Positions 1 through 6,346 of a DNA stretch of 7,491 nt are shown piece by piece. Origin of the DNA: Mycobacterium sp. Its GTDB lineage: Bacteria; Actinomycetota; Actinomycetes; Mycobacteriales; Mycobacteriaceae. The notes beneath the pieces are model-generated. The model ran no database searches. It was not told where the DNA came from and was given only the letters and a program-made list of their open reading frames with translations. How positions within the stretch are numbered: position 1 is the first letter of the stretch; each line of letters starts with the position of its first letter. The DNA is taken from NCBI GenBank assembly GCA_023264755.1, contig JAHFVB010000245.1, positions 1 to 7,491 of the forward strand, written 5' to 3'. The translations under genes were made by a program, and so were the position numbers.

Positions 1-417
1 CTCGAGTGCGTGCCCGGCTGCGTCGTATTCGCGAATTCCGAACGCACGCATGGCTTCCGGTGTCGCATAGGCCTGCTCGCCTGCGCTGTGTCGCAGCGTG
101 GCGGCCTCCCGTGCGCGCAGTTGCCAGTTGGACAGCCAGTGCGACATCCCGGTCAGGCAGTACGGGTCGTCCAGTTGGGCCGTGACCACCGGAGTCATCC
201 CGAGCGTGACGAGGCGGCGGCGGCCCTCACTGGCCAGCGTGTCCAGTACCCGCATCAGCGGCAGGTACGACGCCGCCCACGACTGGTACAGCCATTCCTC
301 GCCGACGGGCCATCGGCCGTGGTGGGCCAGCCAGGGGAGATGGGTGTGAAGGACGAGGGTAAACATGCCCGGCGTGGGATCCGAGTGGAGCGACCCGGGG
401 CCGGGTCCCATGTTCAC
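1..417 (-). CDS. GH57 family alpha-glucan enzyme (Rv3031-like branching enzyme), N-terminal 139 residues, cut by window edge
   Basis: The visible part is the start of a glycoside hydrolase family 57 protein. It has the family's first conserved motif, HTHLPW, at residues 24-29, followed by WLAHHGRWPVGEEWLYQSW and a TLGMTPVVTAQLDDPYC segment typical of the GH57 branching-enzyme-like subgroup. It matches my memory of M. tuberculosis Rv3031, a putative 1,4-alpha-glucan branching enzyme of about 520 residues linked to 6-O-methylglucose lipopolysaccharide synthesis in the cytoplasm. The catalytic residues lie beyond the left edge. I chose GTG at 417 because it gives an M-N start like Rv3031 and overlaps the methyltransferase stop in a GTGA junction, which suggests translational coupling. 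ATG at 411 or 366 is also possible. No strong Shine-Dalgarno sequence precedes it. The family call is secure; the exact reaction is inferred. Confidence 0.85.
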   Translation of the reverse strand, partial: MNMGPGPGSLHSDPTPGMFTLVLHTHLPWLAHHGRWPVGEEWLYQSWAASYLPLMRVLDTLASEGRRRLVTLGMTPVVTAQLDDPYCLTGMSHWLSNWQLRAREAATLRHSAGEQAYATPEAMRAFGIREYDAAGHALE

Positions 418-1199
418 CGGCGGACCGCAACGGCGACGAGATCGAGGCTCTCGTCGATGTCCCGGCCGTCGCTTGCGCCCGGCTCGACGAGTTCGAAGTC
501 GTCGATGGACAGCGCGGCGACGTCGGCCAGCAGCTCCTGGGGCCACTCGGCGCCGGCGACGGCCCGTTCGATTTGCGCGTCGATGATGGAACCGCCGTAC
601 TTCTGGTCGAGCTCGGCCAGGCGCGGACCGTGGTAGACGCCGAGCATGGCCTCCACGGCGAAGCCACCGGCGACGAGCAGCTCGGTGAGCTCGGCCGCGT
701 TGAGCTCACGCGTGTGGAACGGGTTGAGCGGAGTGTCGCGGCCTGGGGAGAAGGTGATCCGGTTGGGGGTGGACATCAGCAACACCCCGCCGGGACGCAG
801 CACCCGGTGGCACTCGGCAACGAATCGACCCTGATCCCACAGGTGTTCGATGACCTGGAAGTTGACCACCACGTCCACCGCACCGGCTGGCAATGGCAGG
901 TCGGCCAGGTTGCCGTGGCGCACGTCGATCCTGGGGTACCTGGCCCGCACGTGGGCAACGGTCTGTTCGTCGTAGTCGAGCCCGATCACCCGGGTGGCGA
1001 CGTCGGCGATCAGCTCGGCGCCGTAGCCCTCGCCGCAGCCGGCCTCCAGCACCTCGCGGTCGACGCAGCGGTGCGCCAGCCGTCGGTAGACGACCTCGTG
1101 TCGGCGGAACCAGTAGTTCTCCTCCGCCAGCCCCGGTACCGTGCGCTCGCCGGTGAGGGGGAGCTCAGCCGACGGCTCGTGGACGGAAAATGCGCTCAT
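414..1199 (-). CDS. SAM-dependent methyltransferase (Rv3030-like, methylglucose lipopolysaccharide locus)
   Basis: A complete 261-residue class I methyltransferase. Visible motifs are the SAM-binding glycine loop EAGCGEGYG at 52-60, an acidic post-strand motif GLDYD at 73-77, FQVIEHLWD at 114-122, and RVLRPGGVL at 132-140, the usual methyltransferase-11 pattern. The STPNRITFSPGRDTPLNPFHTREL stretch at 143-166 is shared with M. tuberculosis Rv3030 as I recall it. Rv3030 sits with a GH57 enzyme and the Rv3032 glucosyltransferase, and is proposed to methylate the 6-O positions of methylglucose lipopolysaccharide; the acceptor cannot be read from this sequence. The stop codon overlaps the GTG of the downstream GH57 gene, so the two form one operon. 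ATG 1199 has no Shine-Dalgarno sequence, but a promoter-like pair ends a few bases upstream, so the mRNA may be leaderless. The cytosolic enzyme class is secure; the substrate is inferred from context. Confidence 0.88.
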   Translation of the reverse strand: MSAFSVHEPSAELPLTGERTVPGLAEENYWFRRHEVVYRRLAHRCVDREVLEAGCGEGYGAELIADVATRVIGLDYDEQTVAHVRARYPRIDVRHGNLADLPLPAGAVDVVVNFQVIEHLWDQGRFVAECHRVLRPGGVLLMSTPNRITFSPGRDTPLNPFHTRELNAAELTELLVAGGFAVEAMLGVYHGPRLAELDQKYGGSIIDAQIERAVAGAEWPQELLADVAALSIDDFELVEPGASDGRDIDESLDLVAVAVRR

Positions 1200-1208
1200 T
1201 GCAAAGGC

Positions 1209-1236
1209 AGGCTAACGCAGGGACGGGGTTTGTCAC
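1209..1236 (-). promoter_or_regulatory. Candidate SigA-type promoter giving a leaderless methyltransferase mRNA
   Basis: On the minus strand a -35-like GTGACA (1236-1231) is followed after 16 bp by a -10-like TAGCCT (1214-1209), which fits the mycobacterial TAnnnT pattern. The expected transcription start lies about 0-3 bases before the ATG at 1199. This agrees with the absence of a Shine-Dalgarno sequence, and leaderless mRNAs are common in mycobacteria. This is sequence-pattern inference only. Confidence 0.45.
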
Positions 1237-1320
1237 CCGTCCACGATCAGTTCACCGCCGGAAGGGGAGCGCCAGCACACAATCCTCGACCAGTTATGGT
1301 GTTCCTGCGTATCACCTCAA

Positions 1321-1336
1321 GTTACCGGCGAGTAAC
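1321..1336. promoter_or_regulatory. Inverted repeat GTTAC-N6-GTAAC upstream of etfB, candidate operator
   Basis: GTTAC at 1321-1325 and GTAAC at 1332-1336 are perfect inverted arms of 5 bp separated by CGGCGA. The repeat lies 72 bp before the etfB start in the 209-bp divergent gap between the methyltransferase and etfBA. Its size and position suit a dimeric repressor such as a TetR-type lipid-metabolism regulator, but I cannot name the regulator. TAACAT at 1333-1338 could be a -10 element overlapping the right arm; no convincing -35 was found. The rest of the gap (1237-1320 and 1337-1388) shows nothing I can support. Confidence 0.35.
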
Positions 1337-1388
1337 ATGGTGGTCATTGCGTAAGACGTGATAAGTCAGGCCGCTTCCCGGCCTCATC

Positions 1389-1396
1389 GAGGAGGA
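1389..1396 (+). promoter_or_regulatory. Ribosome binding site of etfB
   Basis: GAGGAGGA lies 12 bases before the ATG at 1409. It fixes that ATG as the start over an upstream in-frame GTG at 1358, which would add 17 residues unlike any EtfB. Confidence 0.75.
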
Positions 1397-1408
1397 CGAA
1401 CCACACTC

Positions 1409-2200
1409 ATGACGAACATCGTGGTCCTGATCAAGCAGGTCCCAGACTACGAGAATCGCCAACTCTCGGATGACTTCACCCTGGACCGGGCCGGTAGCGA
1501 TCCGGTGCTGGACGAAATCAACGAGAAGGCGGTCGAGGTCGCGCTGCAGCTCAAGGAGAAGCACGCCGACGCCGGCTACAACGTCGTCGTCCTGACCGCC
1601 GGACCTGCGGGCGCCGAGTCGGCCATCCGGCGTGCGCTGTCGATGGGGGCCGACGAGGCCTACCACCTCTCGGACGAGGGACTGCACGGCTCGGACGTCA
1701 TCCAGACCTCGTTCGCCCTGGCGAGCGCGCTCGGGCAGATCGAGGACATCGAGTTGGTCATCGCAGGCAACGAGTCCAGCGATGGCGTCGGTGGCGCCGT
1801 ACCCGCGATGCTGGCCCACTACCTCGGCCTGCCGCAGCTGACGCACATGCGCACCATCGACGTCGCCAACGGCAAGGTGACCGGCGAGCGCGAAACCGAT
1901 GACGGTGTGTTCGAACTCGAGGCGACGGTGCCCGCCGTCGTGAGCGTGAGCGAGAAGATCGTCGAGGACGCGCGCTTCCCGTCCTTCAAGGGCATCATGG
2001 CCGCCAAGAAGAAGCCCGTCGCAGCGCTGACGCTGGCCGGAATTGGTGTCGAGGCCGACGAGGTCGGTGGCGCCAACGCGTGGTCGACCGTCCAGGTCGC
2101 CACGCCGAAGCCGCCGAAGACCGCAGGCGAGAAGGTGACCGACGAGGGCGAGGGCGGCCAGCAGATCGCCGACTACCTGGTCGCGCAGAAGCTCGTCTGA
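1409..2200 (+). CDS. etfB: Electron transfer flavoprotein beta subunit (FixA)
   Basis: This 263-residue protein is the beta subunit of the soluble heterodimeric electron transfer flavoprotein. It begins MTNIVVLIKQVPD, has an ALSMGAD segment at 76-82, the nucleotide (AMP) site region GNESSDGVGGAVP at 120-132, and the EtfB family signature in GERETDDGVFELEATVPAV (159-177). The length is close to M. tuberculosis Rv3029c (about 266 residues). With EtfA it accepts electrons from acyl-CoA dehydrogenases and other flavin dehydrogenases in the cytoplasm and passes them towards the membrane quinone pool; in M. tuberculosis EtfD (Rv0338c) is the membrane partner. The etfA gene follows after 50 bp on the same strand, so the two form an operon. 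The start is supported by GAGGAGGA upstream. An inverted repeat in the upstream gap may regulate it. Confidence 0.96.
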   Translation: MTNIVVLIKQVPDYENRQLSDDFTLDRAGSDPVLDEINEKAVEVALQLKEKHADAGYNVVVLTAGPAGAESAIRRALSMGADEAYHLSDEGLHGSDVIQTSFALASALGQIEDIELVIAGNESSDGVGGAVPAMLAHYLGLPQLTHMRTIDVANGKVTGERETDDGVFELEATVPAVVSVSEKIVEDARFPSFKGIMAAKKKPVAALTLAGIGVEADEVGGANAWSTVQVATPKPPKTAGEKVTDEGEGGQQIADYLVAQKLV

Positions 2201-2250
2201 CCCTCCTGTAGCTAGACCTACCAAGACCCCATACGCAGAGAGCGAAGGCA

Positions 2251-3207
2251 ATGGCAGAAGTACTCGTGCTCGTCGAGCACGCCGAAGGCAAGTTGAAGTC
2301 CATCACCGGTGAACTGCTCACCGCGGCCCGCGCACTGGGCGAGCCGTCGGCCGTCGTGGTTGCCGCTCCAGGCACCGCCGCGACGCTCACCGAAGCGCTG
2401 AAGGCCGCTGGCGCGGCCAAGATCTACGCCGCCGAATCCGACGTCGTCGATCAGTACCTGGTCACCCCCAAGGTGGACGTGTTGGAAGGGCTGCTCGAAA
2501 CGGCTTCTCCGGCAGCGGTATTGGTTGCCTCCACGGCAGAGGGCAAAGAGGTTGCCGGTCGGCTCGCAGCCGCCACCTACTCCGGTGTGCTGTGGGACGT
2601 CGTCGGTGTCAAGGAGGGCCCGGTAGCGGTGCACTCCGTGTTCGGTGGTGCGTACACCGTTGAGGCGAAGGCGACCAGCGACGTGACGATCATCGCGTTG
2701 CGTCCCGGTTCGGTCGAGGCCGAGCCCGCAGCCGGCGCAGGCGAATTGGTCACCGTCGAGGTGCCCGCGCCCGCGGAGAACGCCACCAAGATCACGTCCC
2801 GTCAGCCCGCGCAGAAGAGCGCGCGTCCGGAACTGACCGAGGCCAAGATCGTCGTCTCGGGTGGCCGTGGTGTCGGCAGCAAGGAGAACTTCGGCATCGT
2901 CGAGGAGCTCGCCGACGCGTTCGGCGGTGCCGTCGGTGCGTCGCGGGCCGCGGTGGACTCGGGCTTCTACGAGGGCCAGTTCCAGGTGGGACAGACCGGC
3001 AAGACCGTCTCGCCCCTGCTGTACGTCGCGCTCGGCATCTCCGGCGCCATCCAGCACCGCGCCGGCATGCAGACGTCGAAGACGATCGTCGCCGTCAACA
3101 AGGACGAAGAGGCCCCCATCTTCGACATCGCCGACTTCGGCGTCGTCGGGGACCTGTTCAAGGTCACGCCTCAGCTGACCGAGGCGGTCAAGACCCGCAA
3201 GGGCTGA
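2251..3207 (+). CDS. etfA: Electron transfer flavoprotein alpha subunit (FixB)
   Basis: This 318-residue protein is the FAD-binding alpha subunit and pairs with EtfB encoded 50 bp upstream. The C-terminal FAD domain is intact: [12 protein letters not shown] at 203-214, SRAAVDSGF at 231-239, GQTGKTVSP at 247-255, and the family signature from P255 to N283 containing [13 protein letters not shown]. The N-terminus [16 protein letters not shown] and the length match M. tuberculosis Rv3028c. It carries electrons from fatty acid beta-oxidation dehydrogenases to the membrane ETF oxidoreductase. A purine-rich stretch, GAGAGCGAAGG, lies just before the ATG. The gene ends shortly before a strong GC hairpin, so etfA is probably the last gene of the unit. 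Nothing appears broken or unusual. Confidence 0.96.
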   Translation: MAEVLVLVEHAEGKLKSITGELLTAARALGEPSAVVVAAPGTAATLTEALKAAGAAKIYAAESDVVDQYLVTPKVDVLEGLLETASPAAVLVASTAEGKEVAGRLAAATYSGVLWDVVGVKEGPVAVHSVFGGAYTVEAKATSDVTIIALRPGSVEAEPAAGAGELVTVEVPAPAENATKITSRQPAQKSARPELTEAKIVVSGGRGVGSKENFGIVEELADAFGGAVGASRAAVDSGFYEGQFQVGQTGKTVSPLLYVALGISGAIQHRAGMQTSKTIVAVNKDEEAPIFDIADFGVVGDLFKVTPQLTEAVKTRKG

Positions 3208-3232
3208 TCGCTTCGCGGCGAGTGAACCAATG

Positions 3233-3265
3233 CGAAACCCCGGTGCCTTGGGCACCGGGGTTTCG
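3233..3265. terminator. GC-rich hairpin terminator between convergent etfA and hydroxylase genes
   Basis: The arms CGAAACCCCGGTGCC (3233-3247) and GGCACCGGGGTTTCG (3251-3265) pair perfectly over 15 bp around a 3-base loop TTG. Read from the plus strand the 3' arm ends GGGGTTTCGTGTG, a short T run only; mycobacterial terminators often lack a U tract. Being symmetric and lying between convergent genes, it could stop transcription from both sides. The remaining gap to 3318 holds nothing I recognise. Confidence 0.8.
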
Positions 3266-3318
3266 TGTGTCGAGGGTCGGCCGCATCGGGAGTGCTTGCG
3301 GCCGTGGCTGCTTCGGGG

Positions 3319-4632
3319 CTACCGCTCGCCGCCGACCGGGCTCAACCGGTGGGCCTCGATAGACTGCAGGATCTCGGCGCTGCGCACTGCGATGTTGGAC
3401 AGCAACGACGAGGTGAGTCCGTGGGTGTGTTCGGTGTTGCCCTGGATGAACAGCCCACCGGCGGTGGGCCGCGAGGTGGCGAGCCGATAGTCGCGCGACA
3501 CCACCGGCCGGCCGAACTCGTCGAAGCGCAGTTCGTCGCACATCTCGCCCAGGATGCCGCGCAGCGGCGCGGGTAGGAAGCCGGTGGCGTAGATGACCGC
3601 GTCGCAGTCGAGTTGGTCGACGACACCCGACGGGTGGTGCAGGATCTCGACGCGCACCCCGTCGTCGTCCTCCTTGGTGGCCTGCACGCTGGAGGCGCCG
3701 CGCAGGAACAGGCGCCGTCGTCCGGATACTCGTTCGGCGTACTCGCGGGCGTAGAGCTCCTCGATCAACGGGAGGTCGACGGCCGAGTAGTTGGTGCTGC
3801 GGTGGTAGTCGATCAACTGTCGGCGCACGCCGGGATCGGCTCCGTAGAAGTCGTCGACGGCGTCCGGGTCGAAGACCCGGTTGGCGAACGGGCTGTCGTC
3901 GGCGGGGCTGTAGCCGTACTTGGCGAACACCCCGTGCACCTCGACGGTCGGCGACGAATCGTGGAGGTAGGCCGCGACTTCGGCCGCACTCTGTCCGGCG
4001 CCCACCACGACGAAGCGGTCGTGGCGACGTGAGGGCAGCCGCTCGAGGTCGTGAAGGAAGCAGTGATTGTGGACTTGGCGGGCCGAGGCGGTGACGCCAG
4101 GGGGAAGTTGCGGCGCGAGCCCACCCGCGATCACGACATTGCGCGCCCGCAGCCGGCCGGGATGGGCCCCGGTGAGCTCGAGCTCGAACCCATCGTCGAG
4201 CTCGCGAATCGCGGTGACCCGCGTTCCGTAGCGCACCGTAGCGCCGACCTTGTCGGCGGCCCAGCTCAGGTAGTCGTGGAATTCGAGCCGGGTGGGGAAG
4301 AACGTCTTGTAGTTGATGAACTCGGTGAGCCGGCCACGTTCGGTCAGGTAACTCAGAAACGTGAATGCGCTCTGTGGGTTGCGTTGGGTGACCAGATCCT
4401 TGAGGAACGAGATCTGCATGGTGGCGCCGGGTATCAGCATCCCGGTGTGCCAGCCGAATTCGGGCTTGAGTTCGACGAACTCAGCGCTGATGGGCCGGGT
4501 GACGGCGGGTTCGGCGTTGTGTTCGTGGATGGCGATGGCCAGTGCGAGATTGGAGGGTCCGAATCCGACGCCGACGACGTCGTGCATCGGATCGAACCCG
4601 TTGGTCTTCGGGGTGTCGGCTGAGTCGTTCAT
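3319..4632 (-). CDS. L-ornithine N5-monooxygenase (hydroxylase) for hydroxamate siderophore synthesis
   Basis: A 437-residue flavin monooxygenase of the PvdA/SidA/IucD family. It uses FAD, NADPH and O2 to hydroxylate a side-chain amine, giving hydroxamate precursors. Visible features are the FAD loop GVGFGPSN (21-28), the substrate-region motif [15 protein letters not shown] (72-86) with Lys78, [12 protein letters not shown] (111-122), the NADPH loop GAGQSAAE (211-218), SPFANRVF with Asn251, NYS with Asn281, the ATGF motif (349-352), and HGLTSSLLS (404-412). The [15 protein letters not shown] and FPTR..FHDYL patterns are those of ornithine hydroxylases. M. tuberculosis MbtG, the lysine hydroxylase of mycobactin, has a very different sequence. 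The ATG overlaps the panD stop in an ATGA junction, so translation is probably coupled and the gene shares the IdeR-controlled promoter upstream of panD. Ornithine rather than lysine is a family-level inference. Confidence 0.9.
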   Translation of the reverse strand: MNDSADTPKTNGFDPMHDVVGVGFGPSNLALAIAIHEHNAEPAVTRPISAEFVELKPEFGWHTGMLIPGATMQISFLKDLVTQRNPQSAFTFLSYLTERGRLTEFINYKTFFPTRLEFHDYLSWAADKVGATVRYGTRVTAIRELDDGFELELTGAHPGRLRARNVVIAGGLAPQLPPGVTASARQVHNHCFLHDLERLPSRRHDRFVVVGAGQSAAEVAAYLHDSSPTVEVHGVFAKYGYSPADDSPFANRVFDPDAVDDFYGADPGVRRQLIDYHRSTNYSAVDLPLIEELYAREYAERVSGRRRLFLRGASSVQATKEDDDGVRVEILHHPSGVVDQLDCDAVIYATGFLPAPLRGILGEMCDELRFDEFGRPVVSRDYRLATSRPTAGGLFIQGNTEHTHGLTSSLLSNIAVRSAEILQSIEAHRLSPVGGER

Positions 4633-5036
4633 GCGCCTGCCATCTGGTCGACGGCGCCGGGCACCGGTTGGGCGGGGTCCGAGCCAAGTGCCACGATCCG
4701 GTTGGCGGCGTCGACGTGCACGACCCGGGTGAGGTGGGCGCTGCGTTCGGATTCGCTCACCTGGCAGAACGACATGATGATGACGAGATGGCCGGGTGAG
4801 ACGAGATGCGCTGCTGCGCCGTTGATTCCGATGACTCCTGAGCCGGGGGCGCCGGTGATGGCATAGGTGACCAGGCGGGCGCCGGTGGTGATGTCGACGA
4901 CGTGCACCTGCTCGCCCTCGATGATGTCCGCCGCCGCCATCAGCTCCTGGTCGATGGTGATCGAGCCCACGTAGTGCAGGTCGGCCTGCGTCACCGTCGC
5001 GCGGTGAATCTTGCCTCCGAGCAATGTCCGCTGCAT
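4629..5036 (-). CDS. panD: Aspartate 1-decarboxylase (pyruvoyl enzyme) in a siderophore operon
   Basis: This 135-residue proenzyme makes beta-alanine from L-aspartate. The self-cleavage site Gly24-Ser25 (HYVGSITI) is intact, so Ser25 can become the pyruvoyl group. Lys9, Arg54, Thr57, Tyr58 and Asn72, in the GARLVTYAI and [15 protein letters not shown] motifs, are also present, and the length fits the family. Normally PanD supplies pantothenate and CoA synthesis. Here it is the first gene of a two-gene operon with ornithine hydroxylase, behind an IdeR box and opposite a siderophore-binding lipoprotein, so it probably supplies beta-alanine for an exochelin-type peptide. It may be a second copy besides a housekeeping panD, which cannot be seen from this window. 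The start at 5036 fits PanD N-termini (M-x-R-T) and has GAGAGG 5 bases before it. An in-frame ATG at 5093 would add 19 residues. Confidence 0.93.
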   Translation of the reverse strand: MQRTLLGGKIHRATVTQADLHYVGSITIDQELMAAADIIEGEQVHVVDITTGARLVTYAITGAPGSGVIGINGAAAHLVSPGHLVIIMSFCQVSESERSAHLTRVVHVDAANRIVALGSDPAQPVPGAVDQMAGA

Positions 5037-5041
5037 TCTCG

Positions 5042-5047
5042 CCTCTC
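5042..5047 (-). promoter_or_regulatory. Ribosome binding site of panD
   Basis: GAGAGG on the minus strand lies 5 bases before the ATG at 5036. It supports the canonical PanD start over the in-frame ATG at 5093. Confidence 0.7.
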
Positions 5048-5093
5048 TCGTTGCCGTCCGGGTGACGGGCTGGGCATGCTTCTCGGCACACAT

Positions 5094-5112
5094 TTAGCCA
5101 AGGCTAACCTAT
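5094..5112. promoter_or_regulatory. IdeR (iron-dependent repressor) box for the panD-hydroxylase operon
   Basis: TTAGCCAAGGCTAACCTAT matches the mycobacterial IdeR consensus TTAGGTTAGGCTAACCTAA at 15 of 19 positions, including the core AGGCTAACCTA. It covers the -10-like TAGCCT on the minus strand, so Fe-bound IdeR would block the promoter when iron is plentiful. The panD start lies 58 bp downstream. The match is seen in the sequence; repression is inferred from IdeR biology. Confidence 0.85.
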
Positions 5113-5128
5113 CTATCAGTCTTGGCAA
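5101..5128 (-). promoter_or_regulatory. Candidate promoter of the panD-hydroxylase operon
   Basis: On the minus strand TTGCCA (5128-5123) and TAGCCT (5106-5101) are separated by 16 bp, a reasonable -35/-10 pair. The -10 element lies inside the IdeR box. The predicted transcription start is near 5094, directly before an in-frame ATG at 5093 and 58 bases before the preferred panD start. Confidence 0.5.
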
Positions 5129-5244
5129 GACCTTCGGCCACCCCGCTGCCGTCGGCGCGTCGCGAGTGTGGTTGGTGCGCAGTGCATCACGCCACTCTCG
5201 GGCCGGGCAGACGGCACGAGTGGGCCCCAGGAAGAGTCTTAAAG

Positions 5245-5263
5245 TTAAGCAAGCCTAAGCTAA
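5245..5263. promoter_or_regulatory. Second IdeR box, for the siderophore-binding lipoprotein gene
   Basis: Read on the minus strand, TTAGCTTAGGCTTGCTTAA matches the IdeR consensus TTAGGTTAGGCTAACCTAA at 15 of 19 positions, with the half TTAG-TTAGGCT nearly perfect. It lies 41 bp before the GTG start of the lipoprotein. TAATGT at 5261-5266 could be a -10 element on the plus strand, overlapping the box end; no convincing -35 was found. The stretch between the two boxes (5113-5244) holds only the putative -35 of the opposite promoter and nothing else I recognise. Confidence 0.8.
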
Positions 5264-5289
5264 TGTTTTCCTGTACCTGCTGTCTACCT

Positions 5290-5296
5290 GAGAGGA
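5290..5296 (+). promoter_or_regulatory. Ribosome binding site fixing the GTG start of the lipoprotein
   Basis: GAGAGGA lies 8 bases before the GTG at 5305, an ideal spacing. It supports this non-ATG start over the in-frame ATG at 5263, which begins in the IdeR box and would put a non-signal sequence before the signal peptide. Confidence 0.75.
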
Positions 5297-5304
5297 ATTC
5301 GAGA

Positions 5305-6291
5305 GTGAAGTTGGGTTATGTGAGGTGGCGTCGCACCGCGGCGGCCATCGCCGCGACGGTCCTGACGGTCGGTCTGGTGGGCGCCTGCGGTTCGTCGCCG
5401 AAGAGTGCTCCAGAGTCTGACCACGCGGTGAAGATCAGCCACAAGTTCGGCGAGACCACCGTGCCCGCCAACCCGACCCGGATCGTCACGGTCGGATGGA
5501 CCGATCAGGACTTCGTGCTGCCGTTCGGCGTGGTGCCGGTGGCCGCCCGGACCTTCGAGGACAACTACGACAACTACCCCTGGGTCAAGGCTGCCACCGA
5601 CGGCAAGGGTGTTCCGACCTGGGGTGGGGCCGACTCGATCGACTACGAGGCGATCGCCGCCAAGAAGCCCGACCTCATCTTCGCGATCTACGAATCGATC
5701 GACAAGCAGACCTACGAACGGCTTTCGCAGATCGCCCCCACGGTGATCCAGTCGGCCGACTACGCCGACGAACAGACCCCATGGAACGTCCAGCTCATGA
5801 CCACGGGCAAGGCCTTGGGCAAGGAAGCTCAGGCAAGGGAACTGGTCGATCGGGTGCAGGGCAAGATCGACGCCGCCCGCAAGGCCAATCCGGAGTTCGA
5901 CGGCAAGACGTTGGTGATGGACGTCGGTCCGGAGAACGGAGGGCATTACCTTCTGCCGGAGAACGATCCGCGGCGCGGACTGTTCACCGCCCTGGGGTTC
6001 AAGGCCCAGGACGTCGCCGGCGACGTCAGCGAGGAGAAGCTCGCCGAACTGGACAAGGACGTGCTGTTCATCACCGGTGCCACCAAGGAGCAGATGCTGG
6101 CGTCACCGGCGTTCGCACGGCTGGGTGTCGTCGCGAAGGACCGCGTGCTCTACACCGACTTCGCCTCGAATCTCAACGGGGCGTTGACCTACAGCGGACC
6201 CGACGCGCTGCAGTACGCGCTGGATACGGTCACCCCTCAGCTGGCCAATGCGCTCAACGGCCGTCCGGTGGCGGACTTGGCCAACGCCTGA
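5305..6291 (+). CDS. Iron-siderophore ABC transporter substrate-binding lipoprotein (FecB/FhuD type)
   Basis: A 328-residue class III (helical-backbone) substrate-binding protein that should capture a ferric siderophore outside the membrane and hand it to an ABC permease. The N-terminus has basic residues RWRR (7-10), a hydrophobic stretch to about residue 27, and a lipobox-like LVGAC with Cys28 as the likely lipidation site. The mature part has the family pattern: VPANPTRIVTVGW (53-65), a GVVPVAA segment (75-81), WGGADSIDYEAIAAKKPDLIF (106-126), the IAPTV segment (143-147), and a C-lobe ending in an ALQYALD helix. The GTG start is chosen for its GAGAGGA ribosome site. The gene is divergent from panD-hydroxylase with its own IdeR box, so it should be induced by low iron. 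No permease or ATPase gene follows; it is monocistronic here and ends at a hairpin. The substrate is inferred from its neighbours. Confidence 0.9.
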   Translation: MKLGYVRWRRTAAAIAATVLTVGLVGACGSSPKSAPESDHAVKISHKFGETTVPANPTRIVTVGWTDQDFVLPFGVVPVAARTFEDNYDNYPWVKAATDGKGVPTWGGADSIDYEAIAAKKPDLIFAIYESIDKQTYERLSQIAPTVIQSADYADEQTPWNVQLMTTGKALGKEAQARELVDRVQGKIDAARKANPEFDGKTLVMDVGPENGGHYLLPENDPRRGLFTALGFKAQDVAGDVSEEKLAELDKDVLFITGATKEQMLASPAFARLGVVAKDRVLYTDFASNLNGALTYSGPDALQYALDTVTPQLANALNGRPVADLANA

Positions 6292-6310
6292 CCCGAAGCG
6301 TCCCAACGCA

Positions 6311-6340
6311 ACTGCCCGCCGGTGCGAACCGGCGGGCAGT
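6311..6340. terminator. Hairpin terminator between the lipoprotein and NRPS genes
   Basis: The arms ACTGCCCGCCGGT (6311-6323) and ACCGGCGGGCAGT (6328-6340) form a perfect 13-bp stem with a GCGA tetraloop of the stable GNRA type. It sits in the 55-bp gap between two convergent stop codons and probably serves both directions. There is no U tract, as is common in mycobacteria. Confidence 0.8.
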
Positions 6341-6346
6341 CGTGCG

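Noticed and set aside
1202..1220. An IdeR-like half site AGGCTAAC before the methyltransferase.
   Set aside because: Only 11 of 19 positions fit the full consensus and the other half is absent. The bases are better explained as the reverse complement of a -10 element.
573..1361. A long plus-strand open frame opposite the methyltransferase (262 codons).
   Set aside because: It is antisense to a clear methyltransferase gene, has no recognisable motif and crosses the divergent promoter region.
1358..1408. An upstream in-frame GTG start for etfB.
   Set aside because: It would add 17 residues not found in EtfB proteins. GAGGAGGA before the ATG at 1409 and the MTNIVVLIKQVPD start decide for the later codon.
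2218..3255. A long open frame on the minus strand opposite etfA (345 codons).
   Set aside because: It is a GC-driven antisense shadow of etfA. Its translation shows no domain pattern, while etfA is unmistakable.
4633..5091. The hydroxylase frame stays open upstream to 5091, which would give a 590-residue protein.
   Set aside because: The extra residues are low-complexity Arg/His/Pro-rich and lie out of frame over the intact panD gene. The real start is the ATG at 4632 in the ATGA overlap, followed shortly by the FAD-binding motif.
5263..5304. An in-frame ATG at 5263 as the lipoprotein start.
   Set aside because: It begins at the last base of the IdeR box, leaves no room for a ribosome site and puts a Cys-containing segment ahead of a proper signal peptide. 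GTG 5305 has an ideal Shine-Dalgarno sequence.
5284..5946. A minus-strand open frame of 220 codons opposite the lipoprotein gene.
   Set aside because: It is a shadow of the binding-protein coding sequence; the translation shows no family pattern.
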